64,000 nt of DNA from Ailanthus altissimus. Its lineage: Eukaryota; Streptophyta; Magnoliopsida; Sapindales; Simaroubaceae. How positions within the stretch are numbered: the stretch's first letter is position 1; each line of letters opens with the position of its first letter. The stretch covers positions 18,556,001 to 18,620,000 of the forward strand of contig OX327712.1 of the NCBI GenBank assembly GCA_946807835.1, given 5' to 3'. Of the stretch, positions 1 through 11,649 are shown piece after piece. Position numbers and translations under genes: made by a program. A model generated the notes under the pieces. That model did not search any database, was not told the DNA's origin, and saw nothing but the letters and a program-made list of their open reading frames with translations.

Positions 1-466
1 TGATAGATTTAATGGTAGATTAAAATAATATTATTAATATGCAATATCATCATTTTTGAAAAGATTCTTTTTGAATAATTTTAAAAATAAAAAATAAAAT
101 TATCTTTTAAACTAAATTTTAAGAGTTTAGATATTTTCGTGGCATAATAAATACAAATATTGCATTTCATTTCAATGGATCAATACCTTAATAAACAAAA
201 ATATAATATAATGTTGCTGCTTATAATTTTAACAAAGAAAGAAAGAAAAAAAAAAAGGAAGCGAAAATGTCACTTTAAAAAAAAAAAAAAAAAGAAGAAA
301 ACCTCCATGTCCCGTACCGGCCATACCAGAAATAAACAACTTGACAGATTACAAAGCACAAATAAACCTTCTTTAGAACTGCAATAAAACTCAAAAGCAT
401 TAACCCAGAATTGAAAAGCAGAAAGGACCCAGAAAAAACTGGTAATTAGAAAACAAGAAGAAGAAG
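1..466. other. 5' flank and 5' UTR of PEX12
   Basis: AT-rich DNA with A-tracts at about 247-256 and 278-293. I see no open frame with family resemblance. The last 100-150 bases before the ATG at 467 are A/G-rich and probably belong to the PEX12 5' UTR. No clear TATA box was recognised. Confidence 0.5.
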
Positions 467-3400
467 ATGTTGTTTCAGGTGGGTGGACAAGGCGCACGGC
501 CCACGTTTTTCGAGATGGCGGCGGCCCAGCAGCTCCCCGCCAGTCTGCGCGCCGCTCTCACTTACTCTATTGGCGTAAGCTCTTCATAGTTATATATGCA
601 TACTACTGAACTCGTATGTCTTTTTATAAATTTAGTGTTTTCTTTTATTGCAAGTGATAAAATAATACTAACCCACTTGAGTTTTATTGAAAGTTAACTT
701 TTTCTTTTCCCCACTGAAATTAAAACCCTTTTAAGCTGTGATATGGATTTGCAATTGTTTGGTGATTGTTTGTAAAGTGCTTTTGACGGAGAAGATTGGG
801 CAAAGCGCAAGTTTTTTGCTTCCAGAGACGGTGATATTAAGGATTCTATCTAAATCCTTTAGGTTATAAACTGAAATTTTGATGACTATGCCCATTGAAT
901 TACTCAATCTGCTTAATTTTTGACAACCAAAATAACCCATTCATGACAATGATGGGGAGTTATTGTTTCTGTGTTTTGATCATTGGCAAAGTACTTTTGA
1001 AGTGAAAATTCAGCTAATTTTGCTATGTAAACTATATAAAATTTGTAATTATTGGCTTGATCAATTGTTTCTTCTGTATCATATTCTATTTACAGCAGCT
1101 TTAGCTTTTAGCTCTTTTTGAGTTATATACACCGACTGAAGTTTCTTAAATGATCTGAGTTCACCAATAAACTAACTACCTATTTATTGCCAACTTGATT
1201 GTTTAAACTTAATTGTTGTTTTCAGTTAAAGTGATTAAATGATTCGCATTGTGTGTGAGATTGCAGGTTTTGGCATTAAGGAGACCGTTTCTCCATAAAG
1301 TTTTAGATTATGAAGATGAGTTCTTTGCTCTGCTTATGTTGGTTCTCGAAACCCATAGTTTGCGAAATACAGGTTCGTTATTTTTCCTCTTTATGAAGTG
1401 AAAAGGATGAAATGTATGGCTTATGTTACCATTTAGAGTAATATATTGCTCCACTTTTGAAACTGATTATTTTGAGCATGATCTCTTGTAATCTGAGCAT
1501 GATATTGGCTCTTTTACAGTTAATTTCAGTTTGTTAATTCTCAATATTCTGATTGACATGCTTCTCCAGATGCCTCCTTTTCTGAATCGCTGTATGGTCT
1601 ACGAAGGAGAGCAGTGAAAATAAAAGCAAAAAAGGATGATGCTCGATTGAAATCTGGTGACGGGATTAAGCATTCTGGGTTAGAAAAGCACCAAAGAGTT
1701 CTTTCAGTTGTGTTTATGGTATTATATTTTGCTTCTTTTATCCGACTATGGCTTTGTTAAGAAATATGTTTTTGAAATTTGATTGCTTCCTGAAGTGAAT
1801 TCTAACTGGGTTCATCGGAGATCTTTAAATGCAAATTTGTATTGTATTCTTTATACTTGAGCCCATGCCTTACCAAGTATATCTATAGCTTCAACCCTTT
1901 GTCATTTTAATGCACAACTTCTTGCCGCAACGCCTAGCTAGATGAAGGGGTTTGACCTTTTTGATTTGATTTTTCTGTTCAGGTTGTGTTGCCGTATTTT
2001 AAGTCAAAATTGCATTCAGTCTATAACAAAGAAAGGGAAGCAAGGCTACAAGCAAGTTTGTGGGGACCTGGTGATGAAAGATTTGATGATGCATACCACT
2101 TTGATGAAGGGAGAGACTCTCTTGTTTCTATCGGAACTGGTGATGCAGAAACATCAGTTAGAACACATTTCGCGAAGAAAATTCAAAAAATAATATTTGC
2201 TTGCTATCCATGGATACATGCCAGCTGCGAGGGTAAATGCAACTATAAGTTATTATTATGTGTCTTCTTTGGTGACCATGCTGGTCATTAGAAAATTTAG
2301 ACATGTTCCTGGGAGTTCTATGGTATAAAGAAGGTTAGGATGAACTGTGATAAGACAATATTTAATTGAATTACAAGAGACTGGACATTCTTTTAGTTGA
2401 AATGAAATAAATATCAATCATAAAGCTCTAATCAAACTTCTTTTCCCTCTAGTGATCTATTTATTTCTATAGGTTGTAATAAATGCTTAAAACTCAAAAA
2501 GAAATTAAGCTGTGAAACTACTTCATTTGTGTATATGTAGGGAGTTCTAATGGTGCTTGATTAGAGGTGTAATTATTGAACATTATGTACAATTTAAGCT
2601 GCTAGGGCCTAATTAAGGTTCTGGTGCATAAACCACAGTGCTACTATTACCAAAATATGCCACATCCAACAATCTTTAAAGTATTATATTTTGGGAATTA
2701 GCATTAGATACCACGTCTGGCTTCTGATCTTGGTAATATTTATTCAAATCCTCCTTTATATCTTCAGGATCTTTCCCATTTAGCTACAAGTGGAGCAACG
2801 TTAATGCTCTGAATTAATACTGTAGGTTTTGATTCTGTGACATTGTAACTTTAGAGTGAGGTTATGTGCAAACATGGTCCTTATCATAATATTTACTTGG
2901 AAGTGATAAGTTTTCAGTTGTCTTTGCCAATTTTCTGTTTTAATCTTATAAAAGTCTCTCTAATATAGAGTTCTTTAAATGCAGGATTATCATTCACTTA
3001 TCAGCTCTTATATCTGCTGGATGCTACTGGGTTCTATTCTGTAGGATTGCATGCACTTGGAATTCATGTTTGTCGAGCTACAGGGCAAGAGCTGGTAACA
3101 AATCTAGCCAGAATTCTTATTGGAATATTAAGTCATTAGCATATTTATACTGGCTCATGCAAATTTTGGACCTATGTACAACTCCTTGAATCTTCTTTCA
3201 AGACATGTATATTAATTCATTATATATCATACTTATAGGCTTATAGCTATCCTGCATCTCGATATCTTGGTATTTTTGTTTGCTGTATATCTGGGTACTT
3301 TCTACTAAACTTTTTGTTGACAAGATAGATGGATAATTCTTCTAGAATATCCAAGATACGAAGCCGTGAACGGGAGAGACTTCATGGCCCTCCATGGTTG

Positions 3401-5080
3401 AAGGTATAAATTCAATTTCTTTATTTGTTAAACTGTTATGCCACACTGAATCAGTTTGCAGATATTGATTATTGTGTGACCTAAAATTACTTATTTGAAA
3501 GTATAGCATATTGATGCAGCATGAATAAACCTTACAGACATTACAAGGAACCTTGCTTAGCTGTACATACGCAATGCTCGACTATGCTCAGACTGGCTTG
3601 ATTGCAGCAGTATTCTTCTTTAAGGTGAGTGTGATTTACCAGCACATGATATTATGTCCTGTACAAACTGGTAGTTATCTGTAGAAGGGCCTTAGTTTCT
3701 GGGAACCAGATTTGTAGCCCATGCATCTCAACAGTTTTAGAATTCTTATACTATTCATGTTTTCTCATTCACGCTTTTTTAACATTATCTTTCTTTATAC
3801 ATTTGTGGCTTTAACATTTCAATTAATGCGAATTACTCAGATGATGGAATGGTGGTACCAGTCTGCTGAGGAGAGAATGTCAGCCCCAACTGTATACCCC
3901 CCGCCCCCGCCGCCTCCACCTCCAAAGGTGAAGAATAGCATTTTCAGTCTCTAATTTACTTATCTTTTGCACTCTCACACAAATACACACTATCATCATC
4001 ATCACCTCTCTCTCATCCCCATACTGACAAACCATCATCTTCATCAGAGCAGAGGCTAGTTCACAATGTTAAATAGATGGAACTATCTGCCTTAAAGAAA
4101 AAGAAGATTATGTATGAGCATAATATGTCATTTAACATGTAGAAATAAAGGTGCATTTGAAATAGTGGAGAATCAAGGGTGCTTAAATATCACTTCATTA
4201 TTTCTTTTTCTTTTATATGTTTCTAGCTTGTTGATCTACTAAGAAATTGACTGTTATTAAGACTTTCAGCCCTTAGAACTTTATAATCCCATTCTATCAA
4301 ACTTCAACAACCAGAAATTCTAAGGGAAATTAAAATTGTATAAATTTCGTAATAATTAGTTAAATTTATATTTTAAGCAGGTTTCCAAAGAGGGTATTCC
4401 ACTGCCACCTGATAGAACAATCTGCCCATTGTGCTCACAGAAGCGTGCAAATCCATCTGTAGTTACAGTCTCGGGGTTTGTATTCTGCTATGCTTGCATA
4501 TTCAAATATATTTCTCAGGTAACACCTCTGGACTCTTCTTCTCCAAAAAGTAGTTTTTTTATTTGGGGTGAATTTGATTATTCAGATTGACGATTTACTC
4601 TCCATCTGATTCCTGTTTTTAGCTGAAAACATGCTGACCTGCAATACCAAAAGGCATAAAGAAACCTATTTCTATAACATTGATTTTTGTGACCACCATA
4701 TTAATTTTGCTCCTATTAGCAGTCCGTGTTTGAAAGTTTCTTTAGTCATTGTCAACTTTCCAGAATTTAAAAGAACACATTTGTAAACAAAAATGTACGT
4801 ATAGTGGAATAAATCCTATCCTATGTTGTTTTGGCAGATATGCTTGTGTTGTCTTCAGGCAGTTTATTGCATGTTTCTTTTCAGCTAATAAGAGAACCTT
4901 CAACAGGACTCTATAATTACTTCCCAAGCTTAATAGTTCCTGTTTTATCTTACTTGGTCGCACATCTTATATGATCGATTTTTGTTTTGTTGAATAATAT
5001 TGGCACAGTACAAGCGCTGCCCAGTCACATTGATGCCGACAACTGTTGAGCAGATAAGGAGGCTCTTTCACGATATGTAG
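467..5080 (+). CDS. PEX12: Peroxisome biogenesis protein 12 (RING peroxin)
   Basis: Ten exons by frame and GT-AG sites: 467-574, 1267-1372, 1570-1718, 1983-2232, 2985-3094, 3329-3403, 3538-3624, 3841-3927, 4381-4518, 5009-5080. They total 1182 nt, or 393 aa, the length I recall for plant PEX12. PEX12 is an integral peroxisomal membrane protein. With PEX2 and PEX10 it forms the ubiquitin-ligase and retrotranslocation channel that recycles the import receptor PEX5. Visible signs are the N-terminal Pex2/Pex12 region (exons 1-7, hydrophobic helices), a nine-proline run at the end of exon 8, and a C-terminal RING-like domain in exons 9-10. That domain starts CPLCSQKR and continues FCYACIFKYI and RCPVT. 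It has fewer metal ligands than a full RING, which is normal for PEX12. The start is the first ATG of exon 1. A polyadenylation-like AATAAA lies near 5169. Confidence 0.95.
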
Positions 5081-5540
5081 GAATGAGAGACCTTGTTGTA
5101 GACGAGCTCAGTGATCAAGCCAGATGAATAAGCAAAAATGTGAATACAAGAGCAGTGTCATCACAAGCCAAATAAAGCAACATAGAGTTTATTTATTAGG
5201 TATACTGGGGGGGCTATTGATTCTTTCCTTGACCCATTTTGTAGGCCGCAATTAATTTCAAGTTGGCGCTGTCCTGCCATGCCAAGATGATGATTTGTAA
5301 AATGAAACTAAATTTGCAATACATTTTTTTATTTATTCATCTTAACTCTAGAGGGTCTATTTTGCTCTCATTTATGTTCTCGAAGTCATCATTTAACTCT
5401 TGTTCTACAATCAAAATCACTTGATGATAGTACAATTTCTTAAATCCGATCACCAATTCATTATTAATCTCAATGAAACAACACAAAGGAGAAGTGAAAG
5501 GAGGAAAAGAAAAAATACATTATCTTCACAAGTTGAGCGT
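5081..5540. other. Convergent 3' regions of PEX12 and the JASON-like gene
   Basis: The two genes point at each other, so this 460-bp stretch should hold both 3' UTRs. An AATAAA for the plus-strand gene is near 5169. I see no other gene here. Confidence 0.6.
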
Positions 5541-7499
5541 CTAAAATTCTACCCAAGACTCAAATCTTGCTTGCAAGGGATTAGATTGCCACTTAACTGT
5601 CTCATCCTGCAAAACCAAAACAAAATCTCTTTAAGCCACATTACTAATACATACCATCTTATACGCACGTATGTAGACTGTAGACAATAAACCCATGAAC
5701 TTAAACTTCTGCATTACCTCAGTATTTTTGCTTCTTGTTTTCGGCATTCCTTGACTAGAAGAGCCAGAATCTGAATCTACAGTCTTCCCTGTATGATTCC
5801 AGTAGCTCCCAATTGTACCTATTTTAGGTCCCTCATGACTGCAGCTCCTTGGAGATGTAGATGAAGCAGATAATTGTTTAACCTCTTCAACAGTCAAAGC
5901 TCCTAAAACCGGTCTATCCTGACGAGTTCTTGGTGAATTTGCATTCTCAGATAAAGAATTTCCAAAAGAAACAGAATTAGTCCTGGACATTGGTGTTGTT
6001 TCTGATTCTACCAACCAGCTTGAAAGGCTGGTATCAACTGCAATTTCTCCATTCACAACCTTCTTATTATTAGAACTCAGTTTTGATAGCTTAAAACTAG
6101 GCTCTGGATGAGTTGATATGTTAGGATCCTGCACCAAATTTATGTTCTCCTTATCTTGATACTTCGACGGCAGTGTCGGTTTTGCTTTCGCTGCTTGCCA
6201 TTGAGTAACATTCCCAACTGGATTCAACACAGAATGAACATAATGACTCCTATTTCTAGCATTTCCATTGAAAGCAATTTCCTCAATTTCTTGATTACCC
6301 CCACATTTTGGCATTGGACTATTAACCTCTTTCTCACCCAATTCAACTTCAGAAACTTGTTTTCTAGACTCTATTGATAGAGAGAATAATGACTCTGATG
6401 ACTCCTCTAGAACCTTAATTTGCTCATCACTACCCACAGCATCATTTAGGTCACTTTCTTCCAAGTCCAAATCTTCGTACTCATCTTCACTAGTGGCGCA
6501 ATTTTGGTACCTAATATTTGGAAGAGAAGATGTGACATTTGGGGTAATGGCATCAGAAACTAGCTTGACTGCTTCCGGTGTCTCTTCTTTCTTTTCACTT
6601 CCATTTTTCCAATCGTTTTTCACCAAATCATCAATCTCTTCCTTCGCAATGCTTTTAACCAAATCATCACCTTCCTTATTCTCATTGTTTTCAACTAAAT
6701 CATCAATCTCTTTCTTCTCATTGTTTTTAACCAAATTATCAGTCTCTTTCTTCTCATTGTTATTCACCAAATCATCATCCTTTTTATTCTTATCATTTTC
6801 CACCAGATTATCAATATCTTTCTTCTCATTGTTCTTCACCAAATTATCAATGACTTCCTCTATGGGCAATTCTTCAGAGGTCTTGACATCTGAATCAAAA
6901 GTCATATTCTTTGTAGTACTGCATCTGAGTAGCTCCTCGAGCTTCGCTCTATATATTTACACAAAAAGCATACATATAAACAAGCAAATAAATACATGAA
7001 AAATAACATATACATTCACCGCAAAAATTAAAAAGAAAAGGAAAATAAATACATGACACAAGTAGTGCAGATAAATAACTCCGAAATCCAGAAACTAATG
7101 AACTAAGAAACTCCACATAGCCGAAAGAATAAAATAAATAAGACAAGAGAAAATAAGAGAGACACAGGATTTAAGCTTTGTGAGAAAGAATAGCTCACTT
7201 TGATTCTGTATTGGGTTTTTCAGTAGCTTCTTGCTGTGTCGATTCATCCACTTGCAAAGCTTCACTCGCTTCATTTCTCTGCAGCACATTTCATTCAACT
7301 GATTGCTTACTTCGAAAAAGAAAATACTTACAGAAAACAAAAGCAGCAGTAAATAAATAAATAAAAAATGAAAAACCCCATGAATTTTGAAGCATGGAAC
7401 TAGACTTACTCGTTCTTCTTCTTCAGAGTGAGTTGCATTAACCAAATGCCGGCGCTTTCGATGGTTACATTTGCCGAAACATGCAAAAAAGCAACCCAT
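5541..7499 (-). CDS. JASON-like protein with N-terminal acylation motif
   Basis: Four exons on the minus strand: 7499-7410, 7278-7199, 6918-5718, 5606-5541, giving 1437 nt and 478 aa. Exon 3 could instead begin at 6924 using the preceding AG, which adds two residues. The protein starts MGCFFACFG, a likely N-myristoylation (Gly2) plus S-acylation (Cys3) signal. Near the C-terminus are PVLGALTVEEVKQLSA, GTIGSYWNHTGK and, after the last intron, DETVKWQSNPLQARFESW. That order (ALTVEE, then IGT/SYWN, then a K-x-x-W-x-x-x-PL box) is what I recall of the plant family that includes Arabidopsis JASON, needed for normal spindle orientation in male meiosis II. The family has several members of unknown role, so a meiotic function is not assured. 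Residues about 81-164 are an acidic/Asn-rich 12-residue tandem repeat. The gene ends soon after the conserved C-terminal box. Confidence 0.8.
6597..6848 (-). repeat. Seven tandem 36-bp coding repeats in the JASON-like gene
   Basis: Seven in-frame units of exactly 12 residues, each opening with D-[N/D]-L-V, for example DNLVKNNEKKEI and DDLVENNENKEG. They encode a charged, probably disordered or helical stretch. The last unit is degenerate after DDLVKND. Repeat number is likely to vary between alleles. Confidence 0.9.
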
Positions 7500-8055
7500 T
7501 ATGAGCCGCTAGTTGACTTACAAATGTAAAAGTACTTTTTTCCTCTCAAGCGAAATGATCAAAAGCGCTTTCATTCTTATCTAAAACACAAATTATAAAC
7601 CTATTTAGAAAATGGTCTTCGTTAAGAGAGAGAAAGTGGAGGAAGTTGAGTGGATGACAGAACGGTCAAGAGAATCTGAAGATTGAAAAAAGTGACCGTT
7701 GGGATTCGTTTTAAATTTTGGTAATGGGCTTTCATTTAAAGTGAAGCATGGGTGTTTGGGCATTTTTAATGCCAAAGTTGAACCTCTTGCGTCATAAATG
7801 ATGTCTCAAAATTTTTAATTTAGATATTTAAATTTTGAAAAATATTTTGTGATATGTGACAGCATATCATTAATATCAAACCAATATTTTTCAAAAAAAA
7901 ATAAATGAATTCAATTATATCAAGTATTATCTCTGTTTTTCTGAAAAAAAAATATATTACCCTTTTAAAAAAATAAATAAATATTAATTTAATTATGAGA
8001 CTATGTTTGAAAGTCAGGATTTAATTGGACAATTATTAAGAGTAAAATTAGATTA
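7500..8055. other. Upstream region of the JASON-like gene
   Basis: It contains the probable minus-strand promoter and 5' UTR (7500-7700) and then AT-rich DNA. No gene or clear regulatory site was recognised. Confidence 0.5.
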
Positions 8056-8236
8056 AGAGTAATGTTATATTTTTTAAAAAATATTTTATATTTTATATTT
8101 TAAATTGATGTATTAAATAATTATTGAATAATTAAATGATATAATTTATAAAATTATTTATTATACCATTTCATCAGTTATTTAACACATTATTTAAAAT
8201 GAAAATTTTAGAATCTATTTGAAGTGTAGTATTATT
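8056..8236. mobile_element. AT-rich foldback MITE-like element
   Basis: The two halves are imperfect reverse complements. A left segment near TTTTAAATTGATGTATTAAA matches the complement of a right segment near 8180-8215, and the ATAATTTATAAAATTATTTAT centre is self-complementary. About 180 bp long with no coding capacity. The target duplication was not resolved, so family assignment is open. Confidence 0.45.
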
Positions 8237-8429
8237 ATTATATTAAATTAGATTAGATTAGACTGTATTGTTTATAGTAACGTCTTTTATTTTGTGTAGT
8301 GAAGTGATGAATAGGAATAATGATTTCTGTCAGAATCAGGTTATTCATAATGGAGGTGCTGTGCTAGAGATGGTTCCATTCTTCCTTGGGCTCGGAATTT
8401 TTTGTTTGATTTTCAATCGGAGAAATTGA

Positions 8430-8941
8430 AGAACAATGTTGCTGTTCCAGTGATTCAGTGACTTGTCCCCTGGAGCCCTCCAACAGAGATGAATTCTCAT
8501 TCTGCCGTTGACAGGAGATATGGTTGTGCTGGCTTAGGATTTGTTGTCCGAAATTCTGCTGGCGTTGTGGTGTATGCTGGTGCCGAAAAAACTGCTTGCT
8601 GTTACGAGGTGCCTGAGGCTGAAGCACTAGCTATTTTGCATGGCCTAATTGCCGATGTGAACATTGAATCCGTTTCATCTATTGTCATAGATGTTTTGTT
8701 AGCAAATAAGTCAGTTGCTTCGGAGTTGGGTGGCATTCTTCAGGATATTTTCTGCTGCTTGGAGAGTTTTAGTTCTTTCAATTTTATGTATACTCCAAGG
8801 GAGCCCAACAGAGTTGCACATGGCTTAGCTCATTTTGCTGTTAGTATGACTACAAATGTACATAGTGGCAACTCATTTCCAAGCTCTTTAGAGTCGCTGC
8901 TTGTAGAGGATTTTCCTCATCTTCATGAGAATTTTTTTTTT
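8430..8941 (+). pseudogene. RNase H-like (RVT_3) fragment of an L1-type LINE
   Basis: The open frame around 8489-8944, which continues upstream through PWSPPTEMN, resembles the RNase H-like tail of plant non-LTR retrotransposons: GCAGLGFVVRNSAG, then EAEALAILHGL, then IVIDVLLANKS, then PREPNRVAHGLAHFAV. The first catalytic Asp, normally in an N-x-D-[GA]-[AS] box, is replaced (MNSHSAV). The Glu of AEAL and the second Asp (VIDV) remain. It ends in a run of T followed by 13 A. No reverse transcriptase lies upstream, so this is a 5'-truncated or isolated fragment. Confidence 0.75.
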
Positions 8942-8956
8942 TAAAAAAAAAAAAAG

Positions 8957-9175
8957 AACGAGTTTTATTAAATCAAATTGTCGATACAAGAACTAAAGAA
9001 AATAGGCATGGAATGTTTCCATGCTACATCAATACAATTACCTACAGCATATTTAGCAATACAGTGAGCAACCATATTCTCATCCCGACACAAATAGACA
9101 TGACACATTCTTCATATCTTGAAGAAGATGAAAAATAGAAGTAAGGATGTCTCCTTCAACTCCAATGAAAGAGTA
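8957..9175 (-). pseudogene. Second RNase H-like LINE fragment, opposite strand
   Basis: Read on the minus strand: GDILTSIFHLLQDMKNVS in one frame, then after a one-base shift CRDENMVAHCIAKYAVG, then a short tail and AATAAA. This is the C-terminal part of an RVT_3 RNase H-like domain. It meets the plus-strand fragment tail to tail at the T/A tract at 8932-8955. Confidence 0.65.
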
Positions 9176-9788
9176 TTTATTCGGAGCAAGGATAACATTG
9201 AAATAATTTATTGTAAATATTAAGTTATACTTTTCAGTTTGACACTATTATGGCATCAATTAAGTCACAGTTTTGATATCATTTTTACTTTATGCGCAGC
9301 GAAAAATCATAACTCACACTATAAGATCAACACACTAATAAAAATAAAGAAAGCAAATCAATTAACAAGACATAAGATATAAGTGGTTCAACCCAAAATT
9401 ACCTATGTCCACAAAAGATTCAAGATCCAATTTTTTTATTATTGATATAGATCACTAAGTATCTTCTTACATCATCAATGATTTCACAAGACCTTTTAGT
9501 ATCTCCCATAGAGACCTCTAAGTATTTACCCTTAATTACCTTCACTCCCCAAGACCTCTTATTATCTCCTCATAAGAGATTTTTACAAGAAATACAAAAA
9601 TAGCTCGAGCATCTAAGTCAAAAGGATTTATGGTGTTTCTTTTGTTCACTCAAGAACCAAAAGAAAACACTCCCCAAATGTTACACTCTAGTGCGTGGTG
9701 CACTAAGTGCCTACCTAGCTCCTCTATTCTCTCTTATGGTTACATTTTGAAACTTTAAATACTTGTCTTTCTCTTGTGTTTAGAAGAG

Positions 9789-9796
9789 TTTATATA
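9789..9796 (-). promoter_or_regulatory. TATA box of the minus-strand LTR
   Basis: TATATAAA on the minus strand inside the LTR, downstream of the word array and upstream of the probable R/U5 region. Confidence 0.5.
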
Positions 9797-9922
9797 GTGA
9801 ATAAAACACCCTTAGAAACCCTAAACCTATTTGGAATAAGAATCCTTACTTATAAAAGTCTTAATCCCACTTAAATAAGCCAATTAAGCCAAAACAGGAA
9901 ATACCCTAAAATTGCTGCATAA

Positions 9923-10050
9923 ATAGTAACTACGTGCACAGTATCAGTGCGTGAATAGTAATATATGAACAGTCAACATCATAAACAGTACACCCCCCCT
10001 CCCTCCGCGCAACAGTGCTCATCGTGAACAGTATCGCCACATGAACAATA
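9923..10050 (-). repeat. Eight ACAGTA-type words at about 16-bp period in LTR U3
   Basis: ACAGTA or a one-base variant starts at 9923, 9938, 9955, 9969, 9985, 10012, 10028 and 10045, often as GTGAACAGTA. Intervals are 15, 17, 14, 16, 27, 16 and 17. The array ends 126 bp upstream of the TATA box in the element's own orientation. Confidence 0.75.
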
Positions 10051-10190
10051 CCTATTCTTTTGCCTTTTCGTTTTGCTCTTCTCTTGTATACCCAATGCGT
10101 ACTTGACTTCATAATAACTCTTCTCTTGGTATTCATCTTAATTCTTGCCTATACAAATTGTTGAATCACCAACTTCCAACATAATCTAAC

Positions 10191-11400
10191 TTAATATATC
10201 AATCCCAAACCATTATTAAGGGCAGTTAATACTTCATAATAAAGTGCTAAACACTCGGTTGTTAGCAGGGTAAATGTTCCAACTATGGACTTGCAGAATG
10301 CAAACCATATATATCCCATGAAGTCGCAGATCACCATTTCGAAACCCACCACTTGTCTCTCATCATCTACTGATGCGTCAAAATTTGCCTTTAATTTTCC
10401 CATTTCAGAGGACACCAACAGTTGTTATTGATATTATTGTTCAGTTTTGAACCATTTACCAAAGCAGCATCACTAACCTTTGCAGCACCATTTAAATTCG
10501 AAGACGGCCCAAAAATCGTAGCCTTATTAACCTAAAATTCATGAAGGTAAAAACCCGCTCTTTGCGCTACATTAGAAGCTTGAAGCTATCGATTCTGGAA
10601 AAAAAAAAAAAAAGCCCATGTTGCGAGTACCAGCAAGACTAAAGCAACAAACCTAAACATTTCAGGATGATCCACTTCAAAGAACGCTATATTAAATTTA
10701 CTACAGAATGATCCACAAGCTTGTGGCTGAGACATAATTGTTCCTAAATAGCAGTTTACTACAGGAAGAAGCATGCAGCACTGTTTCAGCTTCTTCTTTG
10801 CAACGACCACACCAATTGGACATCAATCCCATAAGCATTCAGATTGACATTTTTTGGCATTAAGTTCAATATAGTTCTCAATATAAAAATCTTTACTTTT
10901 GTTTGTATATTCAAACTTCGTAGTTTCTACTACCATTGTCTAAGACTGGAGTCGTTACTGCCATTCGAATTTGTAGAAGCTCAAGTATGGCTCAGGTGAT
11001 ATGCAAATTTTACAGAGAATACCTCGGATGTTGTGTAATGCCATAAAATGTTATCATGCCCCCCAAATTCTCCAGCAGGGATAGATTTAATAATATTGAG
11101 ATCAACCTCCCAAAGTAACTCATTTAAGAGTTTCAAACTCCATCCACCTTGTCCAAGAATAACATCTAAAACATGATAAGATCCATCCCTCAACAAGGTG
11201 TGATTGGTTTAAATGAATGAGGCATGGATCCATGGATCTTAAAAAAAAATAGAGAAATTGACTCTTCATTTCCCACTTGCCATCTGATGCCATACTTGAA
11301 TTCTCTTCCTTACATAATGTGAGAAGTTGATTAAAAATTACTTTGTAAGAGGTTTGGGATCGAGCCAAATAATTAAGTGACGCGTTTGAGAAGAACAGAG
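10191..11400 (-). pseudogene. L1-type LINE remnant (RT C-terminus, zf-RVT, RNase H)
   Basis: Minus-strand fragments occur in the order expected for a plant LINE. A frame-shifted stretch at about 11390-11200 ends in HSFKPITP-like sequence. Then come WEVDLNIIKSIPAGEF and ILWHYTTSEVFSVKFAYHL (11196-10981, the zf-RVT region), a Trp/Phe-rich linker (10810-10586), and an RNase H start with LKANFDASVDD and TTECLALYYEV (10418-10191). Stops and frameshifts break it. Its downstream end abuts the LTR at 10181. Confidence 0.7.
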
Positions 11401-11432
11401 GTAAGAATACCTCGGAGGGTGGCACTAGGCTG

Positions 11433-11549
11433 AGCATTGCAGTGCCCAAGTATAGAGCACTGCGGCCTTTAAGTCAAAGCCTGGAGCACCGCAGTGCTGG
11501 CCTCCAGGTCTGGGCACTGCAATGACCAAATGCACAGCGCCGCAGCGCC
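11433..11549 (+). repeat. Five GC-rich 14-bp palindromic words in the copia LTR
   Basis: Words matching AGCGCYGCRGCGCY with transitions start at 11433, 11456, 11485, 11513 and 11536, for example AGCACCGCAGTGCT and AGCGCCGCAGCGCC. Intervals are 23, 29, 28 and 23. The array ends 100 bp before the TATAAA at 11650. Confidence 0.8.
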
Positions 11550-11649
11550 AGGCATGATGAATAAACTCCCTTATGTCTCCTAAATTGTCTAGCACTCTTT
11601 TATCTTGTTTTCACTCGAATTATGGTTTACCTAGGACGTCTACAGCTCA

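Larger units (their letters stand above)
9270..10181 (-). mobile_element. Single copia-type LTR with decayed primer-binding site
   Basis: On the minus strand it starts TGTTGGAAGTTGGTGATTC at 10181. It runs through a reiterated word array (10050-9923) and a TATATAAA box (9796-9789), and ends near 9293. At 9281-9270 is TGATATCAAAAC, three G-to-A changes from the initiator-Met-tRNA-type primer-binding site TGGTATCAGAGC. Only about 100 bp of internal sequence remains before LINE DNA. It lies next to the LINE fragment at 10191, so it probably inserted into it. The LTR start resembles the LTRs at 45711 and 50109, placing it in the same short-LTR group. Confidence 0.65.

Noticed and set aside
6493..6999. 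168-codon plus-strand open frame opposite the JASON-like gene
   Set aside because: It is the mirror image of the 36-bp coding repeats on the other strand, without family resemblance.
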